Of a stretch of 64,000 nucleotides of DNA, positions 25,200 to 32,985 are shown one piece after another; positions within the stretch are counted from its first letter, which is position 1; every line of letters begins with the position of its first letter. A model generated the notes under the pieces. The model saw only the letters and a list, made by a program, of their open reading frames with translations, had not been told where the DNA came from and made no database searches. The stretch covers positions 248,001-312,000 of the forward strand of contig NZ_JBAWKC010000004.1 in NCBI RefSeq assembly GCF_044003965.1. Reading direction: 5' to 3'. Both the position numbers and the translations under genes were made by a program. This stretch comes from Yeosuana aquiaggeris. GTDB taxonomy: Bacteria > Bacteroidota > Bacteroidia > Flavobacteriales > Flavobacteriaceae.

Positions 25200-26267
25200 A
25201 TGAATACAGCAGTGAGCGACATAGAAGTAATAAAAGCGAAAAAAACAAAAATACATGATGTAGATTTTGATCATTTGAGTTTTGGTAGTACATTTTCAGA
25301 CCACATGTTGGAATGCAATTATAAAGATGGTAAGTGGCAAGCACCAAAGGTGGTACCCTATCAACCAATTACTTTAGATCCGTCTGCTAAAATTTTTCAT
25401 TACGGCCAGTCCGTTTTTGAAGGCATGAAAGCCTATAAAGATGCTAAAAATGATATTTATTTATTCAGACCGTTAGACAATTGGAAACGATTAAATATTT
25501 CATCTAAACGATTAGCGATCCCTGAAGTTCCGGAAAGCTATTTTATGGAAGGTCTAAAAACTTTATTAAAACTGGATAGTGAATGGATTCCTAAAAAAGA
25601 GGGGAGTTCTTTATATATCAGACCATTTATTTTTGCCACCGGTAAAGGGTTCCATGCGTCGCCAGCCAATGAGTATAAATTTATCATTGCTTGTGCACCC
25701 TCTGGTGCTTACTTTGCAGGAAAAGTAAAAGTTTTAATTGAAGAAACCTATTCTCGTTCTGCCAATGGTGGCGTGGGATTTGCAAAAGCTGGCGGTAACT
25801 ATGCCGGGCAATTTTACCCAACGCAATTAGCTGTAGAAAAAGGCTATCAACAAGTTATCTGGACCGATGATAATACGCATGAATATATTGAGGAAGCAGG
25901 CGCCATGAATATTTTTATCAGAATTAATGATACCTTAATAACAGGTCCAACAAGTGACCGTATTTTAGATGGTATTACCCGAAAAAGTATTATTGAATTA
26001 GCAAAAGCGGAAGGCATAGCCGTTGAAGTAAGAAAAATTTCAGTTCATGAAGTGGTAGCAGCGGCTAAAAACGGCTCTTTAAAAGAAATGTTTGGAGCAG
26101 GAACTGCTGCGGTCATCTCTCCTATTTCAGGTTTTGGTTATCACGGAGAAGATTTTGATATACCAGAATTAGAAAACACCTATGCAAGTTTAATGAAAAA
26201 ACGTATTACTGATATTCAAACCAACAAATGTGAAGATCCTTTTGGATGGCGTTTTAAAGTTGAATAA
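25200..26267 (+). CDS. ilvE: Branched-chain amino acid aminotransferase
   Basis: A 355-residue class IV PLP aminotransferase. It has HYGQSVFEGMKAYK, RPFIFATG, FAKAGGNYAG, an EEAGAMN block just after WTDDNTHEYI, GPTSDRILDGITR and a late GTAAVISPI. It transfers amino groups between Leu/Ile/Val and 2-oxoglutarate. The frame opens at a GTG at 25176, but MNTAVSDIEVIK at 25200 fits the family N-terminus and is an ATG, so I use it. It is followed by a strong bidirectional terminator. Confidence 0.96.
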   Translation: MNTAVSDIEVIKAKKTKIHDVDFDHLSFGSTFSDHMLECNYKDGKWQAPKVVPYQPITLDPSAKIFHYGQSVFEGMKAYKDAKNDIYLFRPLDNWKRLNISSKRLAIPEVPESYFMEGLKTLLKLDSEWIPKKEGSSLYIRPFIFATGKGFHASPANEYKFIIACAPSGAYFAGKVKVLIEETYSRSANGGVGFAKAGGNYAGQFYPTQLAVEKGYQQVIWTDDNTHEYIEEAGAMNIFIRINDTLITGPTSDRILDGITRKSIIELAKAEGIAVEVRKISVHEVVAAAKNGSLKEMFGAGTAAVISPISGFGYHGEDFDIPELENTYASLMKKRITDIQTNKCEDPFGWRFKVE

Positions 26268-26283
26268 TAATATAATCATAAAT

Positions 26284-26315
26284 AAAAAAAGGCAGCCAAA
26301 TAGCTGCCTTTTTTT
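26284..26315. terminator. Bidirectional terminator between ilvE and the MazG-like gene
   Basis: The stem GGCAGC / GCTGCC with loop CAAATA is extended by seven A:T pairs on each side, giving a 13-bp hairpin with T runs in both directions. It serves the convergent genes ilvE and 26314-26700. Confidence 0.92.
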
Positions 26316-26700
26316 ATTTATCTAATATTGCTTCAATGTTAGGCTTAAAATAATTGGGGCCTTTTAAAACTTTTCCATCTTCTCTATAAACTGGCTCACC
26401 ATTTTCACCAAGTTTACTCATATTACTACGTTGTATTTCTTCAAACACTTCTTCTATTTTATATTGTAATCCATGTTCAATAATAGTACCACATAAAATA
26501 TATAACAAATCACCCAGTGCATCTGCAACTTCAACTAGATCATTATTGTTGGCAGCTTCTAAATATTCTTCATTTTCTTCACGCATTAATTTATAACGTA
26601 ACAAATTTTTAGCTAATCCCAAATCAGCTTTGGGCGTTTCTCTGTGTCCTATTTTAAATGCTGTGTGAAACGCTTTAACTGCTTCTATTTTATTTTTCAT
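26314..26700 (-). CDS. MazG-like nucleoside triphosphate pyrophosphohydrolase
   Basis: A 128-residue all-alpha NTP pyrophosphatase (PRA-PH/MazG-like). The motif EENEEYLEA near residue 40 and VADALGDLLYILCG near residue 57 provide the acidic metal ligands of the four-helix fold. The C-terminal GEPVYREDGKVLKGPNYFKP is typical of the phage/bacterial MazG-like subgroup. It cleaves NTP or dNTP to NMP and pyrophosphate, probably for nucleotide-pool sanitation. Monocistronic and convergent with ilvE. Confidence 0.85.
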   Translation of the reverse strand: MKNKIEAVKAFHTAFKIGHRETPKADLGLAKNLLRYKLMREENEEYLEAANNNDLVEVADALGDLLYILCGTIIEHGLQYKIEEVFEEIQRSNMSKLGENGEPVYREDGKVLKGPNYFKPNIEAILDK

Positions 26701-26719
26701 TGATTAACTTAGTTTTAAT

Positions 26720-26727
26720 TAAATTTG
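26720..26727 (+). promoter_or_regulatory. Probable -7 element for the small membrane protein gene
   Basis: TAAATTTG fits TAnnTTTG 16 bases upstream of the ATG at 26743; a TTG stands at 26700-26702, a slightly short 17-base spacing. Confidence 0.4.
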
Positions 26728-26742
26728 CATAAAAATAGGAAT

Positions 26743-26928
26743 ATGTTTAGTAAAGGTCAAATCATTTTTGGAATTATCTTTTTTATTGTTTTCGCCATTA
26801 TAATAGGGTTTACTTACCGAAAAGATTTAAAACTTCACAAACAATTTTATGCCGGAAGTATTTGGGTTCTTCTTGCTTTTATATCATTTATCTTATTTAT
26901 TACCGCTATAAAATTTATATTTAAATAA
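26743..26928 (+). CDS. Small two-helix membrane protein
   Basis: A 61-residue protein starting MFSKGQIIFGIIFFIVFA with two predicted transmembrane helices (about residues 5-23 and 41-58) separated by a basic loop (YRKDLKLHKQFY). The frame opens earlier at a TTG, but the ATG at 26743 sits at a normal distance from the -7 element. Small proteins of this type are widespread in Flavobacteriaceae; I cannot name a function. Confidence 0.7.
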   Translation: MFSKGQIIFGIIFFIVFAIIIGFTYRKDLKLHKQFYAGSIWVLLAFISFILFITAIKFIFK

Positions 26929-27094
26929 ATAATCCAATCATTTTATTGAATTACCATAATACTCAGTAATTCAAATTAAACTACATTTTTTTTAAGGGAA
27001 AACAAGAAAGTTAACTGTTCTATAGTTAGTTAATAACTTTTGACGCAACCATTTTTATAATGGTGTATCTATTGAATAAGAAACCAAAATAAAC

Positions 27095-27181
27095 ATGAAT
27101 ATAGTTATAGCAGTTACTGTTCTTATAATAGTAAATATTCTTCTATTAGTGTTTAGTGTAAATAAAAAAACAGAACCCTAA
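27095..27181 (+). CDS. Tiny single-helix membrane protein (28 aa)
   Basis: ATG at 27095 opens a 28-codon frame encoding MNIVIAVTVLIIVNILLLVF followed by a short polar tail (SVNKKTEP). It consists almost wholly of one membrane-spanning helix. The stop codon lies in the loop of an intrinsic terminator, so the gene has a dedicated transcript end. The hydrophobic run uninterrupted by polar residues and the tight terminator make a real gene plausible; no function can be given. Confidence 0.5.
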   Translation: MNIVIAVTVLIIVNILLLVFSVNKKTEP

Positions 27182-27196
27182 AGATTCTGTTTTTTT
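27164..27196. terminator. Terminator overlapping the tiny membrane gene, bidirectional with the DPP III gene
   Basis: The stem ACAGAA / TTCTGT with loop 27176-27184 is flanked by six or more A:T pairs. The stop codon of the 28-aa frame is in the loop. On the minus strand it lies 20 bases past the DPP III stop. Confidence 0.8.
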
Positions 27197-27215
27197 ATTT
27201 AATTCATTTAAACTT

Positions 27216-29255
27216 TTAGTTTACCTCAGGTAAAAAATGATACTTTTTACCATAGTCAATCATTTGTCCGGCAAAAGTTTCAGGTTGAGTTACTTTAATT
27301 GCCAAAATTTCTCCAGCATCATTTGTTTCTGGAACTAAAACCGGATTTACAAATCCTGAATAAGGAGCTGATGTAAATTGTTTGTTTCTTTCTAATACTT
27401 CAGCATGCAACACCTGATCTACTTTCACTCCATAAGTTTCAACTAAATGTTCAACAGCAGCATAATCTCCTTCAGATTTTATGCGTTGCGTTTCACGTAA
27501 TAATTGACCAAATAAATCGCGAAGTTTTGCATAGTCATTGATATTAAAATAAGTTTTTCCATCGCGTGTTACTTTCTCGATTACATTATCAGCTTTTCCT
27601 TTATCAAAAACCCAAGCCGATACCCATTGTCTGTTTCTCATATGGGCTTCTTCAACATCATCACCAAGGTTTAATCTGATTAATTGGGTTATTAGGCCAT
27701 TTCTTATGTAACCATCATAAGCTGCTTTCCCAACTTTTTGCCAGTCATCAACCAAACCTAATTCTTGCAGTTTAGAATCATATAAGTAATATAATGCTAC
27801 TAAATCAGCGCGGCCTTCTTCCAAAGTGGAGGCATAATTTTTTAATGTTTCTTTAGTCTCTCCAACTCCAGGATTCATTTTACCGGAAGCATGACCAATG
27901 ACTTCATGTAATGCCGTATGTAACTTATCTCCTACCTGACCATAGGTTTCTTCCAATTGAAGTTCCTCTTCATCATTGACAAATTCTTTTAAACGACCTG
28001 AACTAGCCGCATTATTATAAGCCTCAATAATATTACCTAAAGAAACCGATTTGCTTCCAACAGCAGCTCTGATCCAGTTGGCATTTGGTAAATTAACCCC
28101 TATTGGTGTACTTGGCGAGGCATCTCCAGCTTCTCCTGCTACATTAACCACTTTATAAGTAACACCAACCACATTTTCCTTTTTATGTTCATCCATCAAA
28201 GTAGAATTATCTTCAAACCACTGCGCATTATCTGAAACCACTTTCATTTTTTGTGACATGTCAAAATCATTGATTTGTACAATGGTTTCATAAGACCCTG
28301 TATAGCCTAACGGATCATTATACACTTCAATAAAGCTATTGATATAATCAATATTACCAGCAGTTGCTGACGTCCAGGCCACATTATAATCGTCCCAGAT
28401 TTGTAAATCACCTGTTTTATAATAATTAACTAGCAACCCTAAAGCATTGGCCTGGGCCTCATTTTCAGCTACACCTTTTGCTAATTCTAACCATTTGATA
28501 ATTTCATCGATAGCAGAGCCATATAAACCTCCTGATTTATAGGTACGTTCTTTTAAAACCCCATTCTCTTTTACTAATTGAGAATTTAAACCAAAAGACA
28601 AAGGTTTTGAGGCATCGGGTGACTTCTTATTTTTATAAAAATTAATAACATCATTATTGGTGACGTCAGGACCATACATATTTACTGCAGAAAGTAATAC
28701 GTTGTCCACACCTTTTCCTTGATTTACTTTTTTTGAATCTTTATCATTAAAAATAACCTCAAAAGCTTCACCTTCTAAAACTGTATTGGTATCAGTCAAT
28801 AATTGGTTTAAATAATCAGCCGAAAACTCAGGTTTAATTTTATCATTTGAGTAATGGTGATGAATTCCATTACTAAACCAAATACGCTTTAGGTAGGTTT
28901 CAAAAGCACCCCATTCTGGTGTGGATTTATCACCCTGGTAATTGTTATAAACAGATTCTAAAGCTTTTCTAATGGTTAGATTGTATCTGTAGTTTTGATC
29001 CCATATGATATCTCTTCCAGCTAAACCAGCCTGCGTCAAATAGTAGGCTAATTTTTGTTCTTTTAATGTAAGTTGCTCCCAACCGGGAATTTGGTAACGC
29101 AAAATTTTAATGTCAGCAAATTGCTCAACATTGTAGTTAAACTGTATACTATCTTTTACAGCTAAATCTTCTGAAATTTTATCAGATTTTTCATTTCCAC
29201 AGGATGTCAAAAACAAAGCTAATAATGACAGTCCTAATATTGATTTTAGTTTCAT
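27216..29255 (-). CDS. Dipeptidyl peptidase III (M49 metallopeptidase) lipoprotein
   Basis: A 679-residue protein starting with a lipoprotein signal (LLALFLTSC, cysteine 19). The M49 signature HEVIGH is at residues 450-455 and the second zinc motif EEGRAD at 479-484, matching HEXXGH and EExRAE/D of dipeptidyl peptidase III. The enzyme removes dipeptides from peptide N-termini. Unlike cytosolic eukaryotic DPP III it should be membrane-anchored outside the cytoplasm, as in other Bacteroidota. Monocistronic. Confidence 0.93.
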   Translation of the reverse strand: MKLKSILGLSLLALFLTSCGNEKSDKISEDLAVKDSIQFNYNVEQFADIKILRYQIPGWEQLTLKEQKLAYYLTQAGLAGRDIIWDQNYRYNLTIRKALESVYNNYQGDKSTPEWGAFETYLKRIWFSNGIHHHYSNDKIKPEFSADYLNQLLTDTNTVLEGEAFEVIFNDKDSKKVNQGKGVDNVLLSAVNMYGPDVTNNDVINFYKNKKSPDASKPLSFGLNSQLVKENGVLKERTYKSGGLYGSAIDEIIKWLELAKGVAENEAQANALGLLVNYYKTGDLQIWDDYNVAWTSATAGNIDYINSFIEVYNDPLGYTGSYETIVQINDFDMSQKMKVVSDNAQWFEDNSTLMDEHKKENVVGVTYKVVNVAGEAGDASPSTPIGVNLPNANWIRAAVGSKSVSLGNIIEAYNNAASSGRLKEFVNDEEELQLEETYGQVGDKLHTALHEVIGHASGKMNPGVGETKETLKNYASTLEEGRADLVALYYLYDSKLQELGLVDDWQKVGKAAYDGYIRNGLITQLIRLNLGDDVEEAHMRNRQWVSAWVFDKGKADNVIEKVTRDGKTYFNINDYAKLRDLFGQLLRETQRIKSEGDYAAVEHLVETYGVKVDQVLHAEVLERNKQFTSAPYSGFVNPVLVPETNDAGEILAIKVTQPETFAGQMIDYGKKYHFLPEVN

Positions 29256-29410
29256 TAAATAATTATTTATTATTTTTTAATTTATTCTTAAAAAACATAA
29301 TTAATAACGAACGTTTTGTAGAATAATTCTCATTAACGGTTTTTAATTATTAAATATGTATTTTTATGCTAACAAATATAAGAATTTATTAATGAATGAA
29401 TTAATTTGAT

Positions 29411-29418
29411 TACCTTTG
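29411..29418 (+). promoter_or_regulatory. Probable -7 element for the SRPBCC gene
   Basis: TACCTTTG matches TAnnTTTG 33 bases upstream of the start at 29451; -33 is TTA instead of TTG at the ideal spacing. Confidence 0.45.
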
Positions 29419-29450
29419 ATTTATTCTTTTTTTTCAAATAATTTGTCCCC

Positions 29451-30473
29451 ATGAAAGCATTTAAATATTTCTTTTTTTTAGTACTAATTTTTACTATTGG
29501 TTCTTGTATTTATATTGCTGTTCAACCAAATTCTTTTGATGTGACGAGAACACGAACAATTGAAGCTCCTTCTGCTGTTATTTATAAGAATGTTATTGAT
29601 TTTAAAAACTGGGAATCTTGGTCTTCATGGGCTGAAACTGATCCTGATTTAAAAATTTCATTATCAGAACAAACAAAAGGTATTAATGGCGCTTTTTTTT
29701 GGGAAGATAAAAATGGGGTTGGAACCATTAAAACCATTGAAACCACACCTTTTAACAGTATTCAACAAGAAATGCAAATTTCAGATTTTCCTGTATCAAG
29801 CATCAACTGGAAATTTCAACCAAATGAGGACGGATCAACAGAGGTCACATGGAATGTTATTGGTGATGATTTACCCTTTCTGTTTAAAATGTTTACAGTA
29901 ATTAAGGGTGGTATGGAAAAACAAATTGGGCCACATTATGAGCGCAGTCTGGAAAAACTTGACAGTATGGTGGTTTCAGATATGAAAAAATACAGCATTG
30001 AAATTAATGGTTTTACAGAACATAGCGGCGGTTATTACCTTTACAACACCGCTTCCTGTAAAATTGATAATTTAAAAAATAAGATTGATGATTTATTTCC
30101 AGTGATTAAAAATTATGCTTCAAATAATAATATAGCTGTTTCCGGATTCCCTTTCATATATTATCATACTTATGACATTGAAAATAATGCGGTCATATTT
30201 TCATGTTGCCTACCTACAAATTCCAGAGTTATAACCACCCAAAATGATATTTTAACTGGTCAATTAGAGCCTTTTAAAACACTTAAAACAACACTCAAAG
30301 GAAATCATGCAAATTTAAAGGAAGCATGGGATTTGAGCATGACGTATATTTCTTCTAGTGGTTTTAATTTCAATGAAAATGGTCCAATGCTGGAAACTTA
30401 TTTAACTGATTCTTCAAACGTTCCGAATCCTGCAGATTGGATAACAGAAATCTATATTGCTTTAAAAGATTGA
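29451..30473 (+). CDS. SRPBCC-domain protein with C-terminal GyrI-like region
   Basis: A 340-residue protein with an N-terminal hydrophobic segment (FFFLVLIFTIGSCIYIAV) acting as anchor or signal. An SRPBCC/polyketide-cyclase-like domain (about residues 28-170) includes RTRTIEAPSAVIYKNV and WESWSSWAETDPDLK. The second half (about 185-340) looks like a GyrI-type effector-binding fold. The pairing of a ligand-binding SRPBCC domain with a GyrI-like domain is common in Bacteroidota. Ligand unknown. Confidence 0.78.
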   Translation: MKAFKYFFFLVLIFTIGSCIYIAVQPNSFDVTRTRTIEAPSAVIYKNVIDFKNWESWSSWAETDPDLKISLSEQTKGINGAFFWEDKNGVGTIKTIETTPFNSIQQEMQISDFPVSSINWKFQPNEDGSTEVTWNVIGDDLPFLFKMFTVIKGGMEKQIGPHYERSLEKLDSMVVSDMKKYSIEINGFTEHSGGYYLYNTASCKIDNLKNKIDDLFPVIKNYASNNNIAVSGFPFIYYHTYDIENNAVIFSCCLPTNSRVITTQNDILTGQLEPFKTLKTTLKGNHANLKEAWDLSMTYISSSGFNFNENGPMLETYLTDSSNVPNPADWITEIYIALKD

Positions 30474-30502
30474 TTTTAATAATTACGTCTTAATTTTTAT
30501 CC

Positions 30503-30510
30503 TATTTTTG
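30503..30510 (+). promoter_or_regulatory. Probable -7 element for crcB
   Basis: TATTTTTG is a full TAnnTTTG match 28 bases before the crcB ATG. The leader is too short and lacks the conserved fold expected of a fluoride riboswitch. Confidence 0.45.
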
Positions 30511-30538
30511 AAAACAGAAAGCAATTAAATTTTATTGA

Positions 30539-30910
30539 ATGAAGCATGCAATTCTTGTTTTTATAGGTGGTGGTTTTGGCAGCGTCCTTAGGTTTGTTAT
30601 TGGTAAATATTTAAATAGTACTGCATCCGGAATACCTTATGGCACTTTTTTGGCTAACATTTTAGGGAGTTTACTCATTGGGATTATTCTAGGACTAGCA
30701 GCTAAAAGTAGTACGCTTTCACAAAGTCAAACGGTACTTTTAGCCACCGGGTTTTGTGGTGGTTTTACTACCTTTTCTACTTTTGCTTATGAAAATCATG
30801 TCTTTTTAAAATCAGGTGATTTTACAAGTTTTGCAATTTACACGATAGCAAGTTTTGTTATCGGGTTTATAGCTGTATTTCTTGGACTGTATTTAGTGAA
30901 ATATATTTAG
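30539..30910 (+). CDS. crcB: Fluoride channel CrcB/Fluc
   Basis: A 123-residue protein with four membrane helices. GGGFGSVLRFVIG, the central YGTFLANILGSLLIG with the pore asparagine, and GFCGGFTTFSTFAYE with the phenylalanine/threonine box are diagnostic of dimeric fluoride channels. It exports fluoride from the cytoplasm. Its 3' end overlaps the convergent DUF1684 gene by 4 bases. Confidence 0.95.
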   Translation: MKHAILVFIGGGFGSVLRFVIGKYLNSTASGIPYGTFLANILGSLLIGIILGLAAKSSTLSQSQTVLLATGFCGGFTTFSTFAYENHVFLKSGDFTSFAIYTIASFVIGFIAVFLGLYLVKYI

Positions 30911-31512
30911 TGATCTTTAAACTTCTTTACACCTGCTTCAATTCTTGTTCTTAAATAATTTTCTCTTGGAACAATAGGACAAGAATATTTGTCATTATAG
31001 GCACAATAAGGATTATAAGCAGAATTAAAATCAATTATTAATGTATTGCCTTCCGGAATTCTCAAATCAATGTAACGTCCGCCTCCGTAACTTTCAACAC
31101 CATTTGTTTCATCAGAAAAAGGCAAAAACAAATAATTCTCATAACCTTCCTGTTTTTTTAATTCTTGATTTTGATAAACATTCAATTGAAAAATTTCATC
31201 GTGAAGAAAGAAATCCAAGACGCCATACTTCACGTATTCCGGAAGTCGGTCAGTAGTTGTTTTCATTTTAAACGGTAGCTCATTAGTAGTTCTTGTAAAT
31301 AATGCTTCTATGACATAAGTAGGGTCATATTCAAAAAAGTCCAAGCCCTCAAATTCCTTCCTGTCTTCTTCCTTTAAAGGAGAAGAGGTGGCATCTTTAT
31401 ATTCAGCATTTATTTCTATTTGAAATTGTGTTTCACCTTTAATAGGCTGTTTACCATCATTACAACTTGATAAGCACATTAAAACAAGAACGAATGTAAT
31501 AGCTAACTTCAT
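30907..31512 (-). CDS. DUF1684 domain lipoprotein
   Basis: A 201-residue lipoprotein from the ATG at 31512 (MKLAITFVLVLMCLSSC). The frame opens further upstream, but that part runs through the promoter region. The C-terminal core, GGGRYIDLRIP, DFNSAYNPYCAYNDKYSCP and ENYLRTRIEAGVKKF, is the conserved DUF1684 block with its Tyr-Cys-Ala-Tyr motif. A CAAAAATA on the plus strand at 31530-31537 is a good minus-strand -7 box. Function unknown. Confidence 0.88.
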   Translation of the reverse strand: MKLAITFVLVLMCLSSCNDGKQPIKGETQFQIEINAEYKDATSSPLKEEDRKEFEGLDFFEYDPTYVIEALFTRTTNELPFKMKTTTDRLPEYVKYGVLDFFLHDEIFQLNVYQNQELKKQEGYENYLFLPFSDETNGVESYGGGRYIDLRIPEGNTLIIDFNSAYNPYCAYNDKYSCPIVPRENYLRTRIEAGVKKFKDH

Positions 31513-31585
31513 TTTAAATATTTTCTTATCAAAAATACAATTTCCAAATATTTTATATACATTTGAAAATAAAAATAAAATAAAA

Positions 31586-31663
31586 ATGAATAATAACGTC
31601 ATAATTTGTAGACAATACTGGACATCAAAACAAAGATGTTGGGCTTGTTATGTGTTGTTATGA
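31586..31663 (+). CDS. Candidate 25-aa leader peptide, Cys/Trp-containing
   Basis: ATG at 31586 follows a TAnnTTTG element by 20 bases and opens a 25-codon frame (MNNNVIICRQYWTSKQRCWA, then CYVLL) ending in TGA at 31663. It holds three cysteines, two tryptophans, two tyrosines and two arginines. It overlaps the antiterminator strand of the downstream terminator, as expected for a leader peptide controlling attenuation. It may equally be a chance frame within a leader RNA. Confidence 0.35.
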   Translation: MNNNVIICRQYWTSKQRCWACYVLL

Positions 31664-31689
31664 TATAAATATAATATTATACCATATGT

Positions 31690-31722
31690 AAAAGTCCAAC
31701 TGTAAAGTTGGACTTTTTTTTA
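31690..31722 (+). terminator. Orphan intrinsic terminator in the MFS gene leader
   Basis: The stem AAAAGTCCAACT / AGTTGGACTTTT with loop GTAA (31702-31705) is followed by more T. No annotated gene ends just before it on the plus strand; it stands between divergent promoters and the MFS gene. Confidence 0.88.
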
Positions 31723-31772
31723 TCTAAAATACCAAAGAAAAACATCAAAAAAGTATTGAATCAATCAAAGAA

Positions 31773-32969
31773 ATGCAAACACTTTTTATAAAATACATAA
31801 ATACCTTTAAAGGCCTTTCTACTGAAGTATGGTGGCTAGCCTTAATAACTCTTATCAATAGAGCTGGTACTATGGTGATACCTTTTCTGTCCTTATACTT
31901 AACAAAAAGCTTACATTTTTCATTAAGCGATGTGGGGTGGATTATGACGGCTTTTGGTCTAGGTTCTGTTATTGGGTCTTGGCTGGGAGGTAAATTAACT
32001 GACAAAATTGGCTTTTATAAAGTCATGGTTTTTAGTTTATTTATTTCAGGATTGTCATTTATTATTTTACAATTCTTAACAACATTTGCTGCTTTTTGGA
32101 TGGGTATATTTTTAGTAATGGTTGTTTCTGATATGTTTAGACCTGCCATGTTTGTCGCTTTAAATTCTTATAGTAAACCAGAGAACAAAACCAGAACGGT
32201 AACGCTAATACGACTTGCTATAAACCTTGGTTTTTCTGCCGGACCAGCTATTGGCGGTATTATAATTATAACCATGAGTTATGGTGGCCTTTTTTGGATA
32301 GACGGTATTACCTGTATGCTAGCTGCTTTAGTTCTTTTAAAGGTCTTACATCCAAAAAAAGCTAAAACTCTAGATCATTTGAAAATAGAAAATCCGCAAT
32401 CGGCTTACCAAGACAAAATCTTTTTGCTTTTTTTAGCAGCCATGGTCCTATTTGGTATTGTCTTCTTACAATATTTTTCTACAATGCCACTTTATTATAA
32501 AGATGCTCATTATTTAAGTGAACTAGAAATTGGCCTATTATTAGGTCTTAACGGATTTTTAATCTTTGTGTTTGAAATGCCATTAATAAAGTGGTTAGAA
32601 AATTCAAGATTCACAAAATCTGGTTTAATGTTAATGGGAGCTCTTTTAACAGGGTTGAGTTTTTTTGTTTTAAATGTAAGCTCATGGTCTGGTGTTTTAA
32701 TAATAGGCATGCTACTCATGACATTTGGCGAAATGATTGCTTTTCCGTTTTCTAATGCGTTTGCTATGGAAAGAGCTAAAAATGGAAATCCAGGAGAATA
32801 CATGGCTTTATATAGTATCTCATTTTCTATTGCCCATATATTTGGGCATAATGCAGGATTGCAGTTAGTTGACGTTTTTGGTTTTGATAAAACTTGGTAT
32901 TTAGCTACATTACTTGCTGGCTTCTCTGTATTTTTACTTTTTATTTTAAATCAGAAATTAAAATATTAA
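31773..32969 (+). CDS. Major facilitator superfamily transporter
   Basis: A 398-residue protein with about twelve membrane helices. The MFS loop motif GSWLGGKLTDKIGFYKV sits after helix 2 and a second GLNGFLIFVFEMP region opens the C-terminal half. It resembles the drug/peptide exporter type (MdtH/YdeA-like), but the substrate is not predictable. It begins 50 bases after a leader terminator, and YpdA-like reductase follows after 16 bases, so the two share a transcript. The redox partner hints at a thiol-linked or stress role, which is inference. Confidence 0.85.
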   Translation: MQTLFIKYINTFKGLSTEVWWLALITLINRAGTMVIPFLSLYLTKSLHFSLSDVGWIMTAFGLGSVIGSWLGGKLTDKIGFYKVMVFSLFISGLSFIILQFLTTFAAFWMGIFLVMVVSDMFRPAMFVALNSYSKPENKTRTVTLIRLAINLGFSAGPAIGGIIIITMSYGGLFWIDGITCMLAALVLLKVLHPKKAKTLDHLKIENPQSAYQDKIFLLFLAAMVLFGIVFLQYFSTMPLYYKDAHYLSELEIGLLLGLNGFLIFVFEMPLIKWLENSRFTKSGLMLMGALLTGLSFFVLNVSSWSGVLIIGMLLMTFGEMIAFPFSNAFAMERAKNGNPGEYMALYSISFSIAHIFGHNAGLQLVDVFGFDKTWYLATLLAGFSVFLLFILNQKLKY

Positions 32970-32985
32970 GAGATAATAATAAATT

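Larger units (their letters stand above)
31558..31722 (+). promoter_or_regulatory. Putative transcription attenuator leader upstream of the MFS gene
   Basis: In order: a TACATTTG -7 box (31558-31565), a 25-codon leader ORF (31586-31663), and a strong intrinsic terminator (31690-31722) 50 bases before the MFS start. GTTGGGCTT at 31638-31646, inside the leader ORF, can pair with the terminator 5' arm AAGTCCAAC at 31692-31700 (nine pairs, one G:U), giving a mutually exclusive antiterminator. No other promoter is seen before the MFS gene. The elements are seen in sequence; regulation is inferred. Confidence 0.5.

Noticed and set aside
30474..30538. Fluoride riboswitch before crcB
   Set aside because: The 65-base gap holds a promoter element but no pseudoknot-like conserved core.
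31513..31602. Longer DUF1684 N-terminus
   Set aside because: The extension overlaps divergent promoter elements and hides the lipoprotein signal that begins at 31512.
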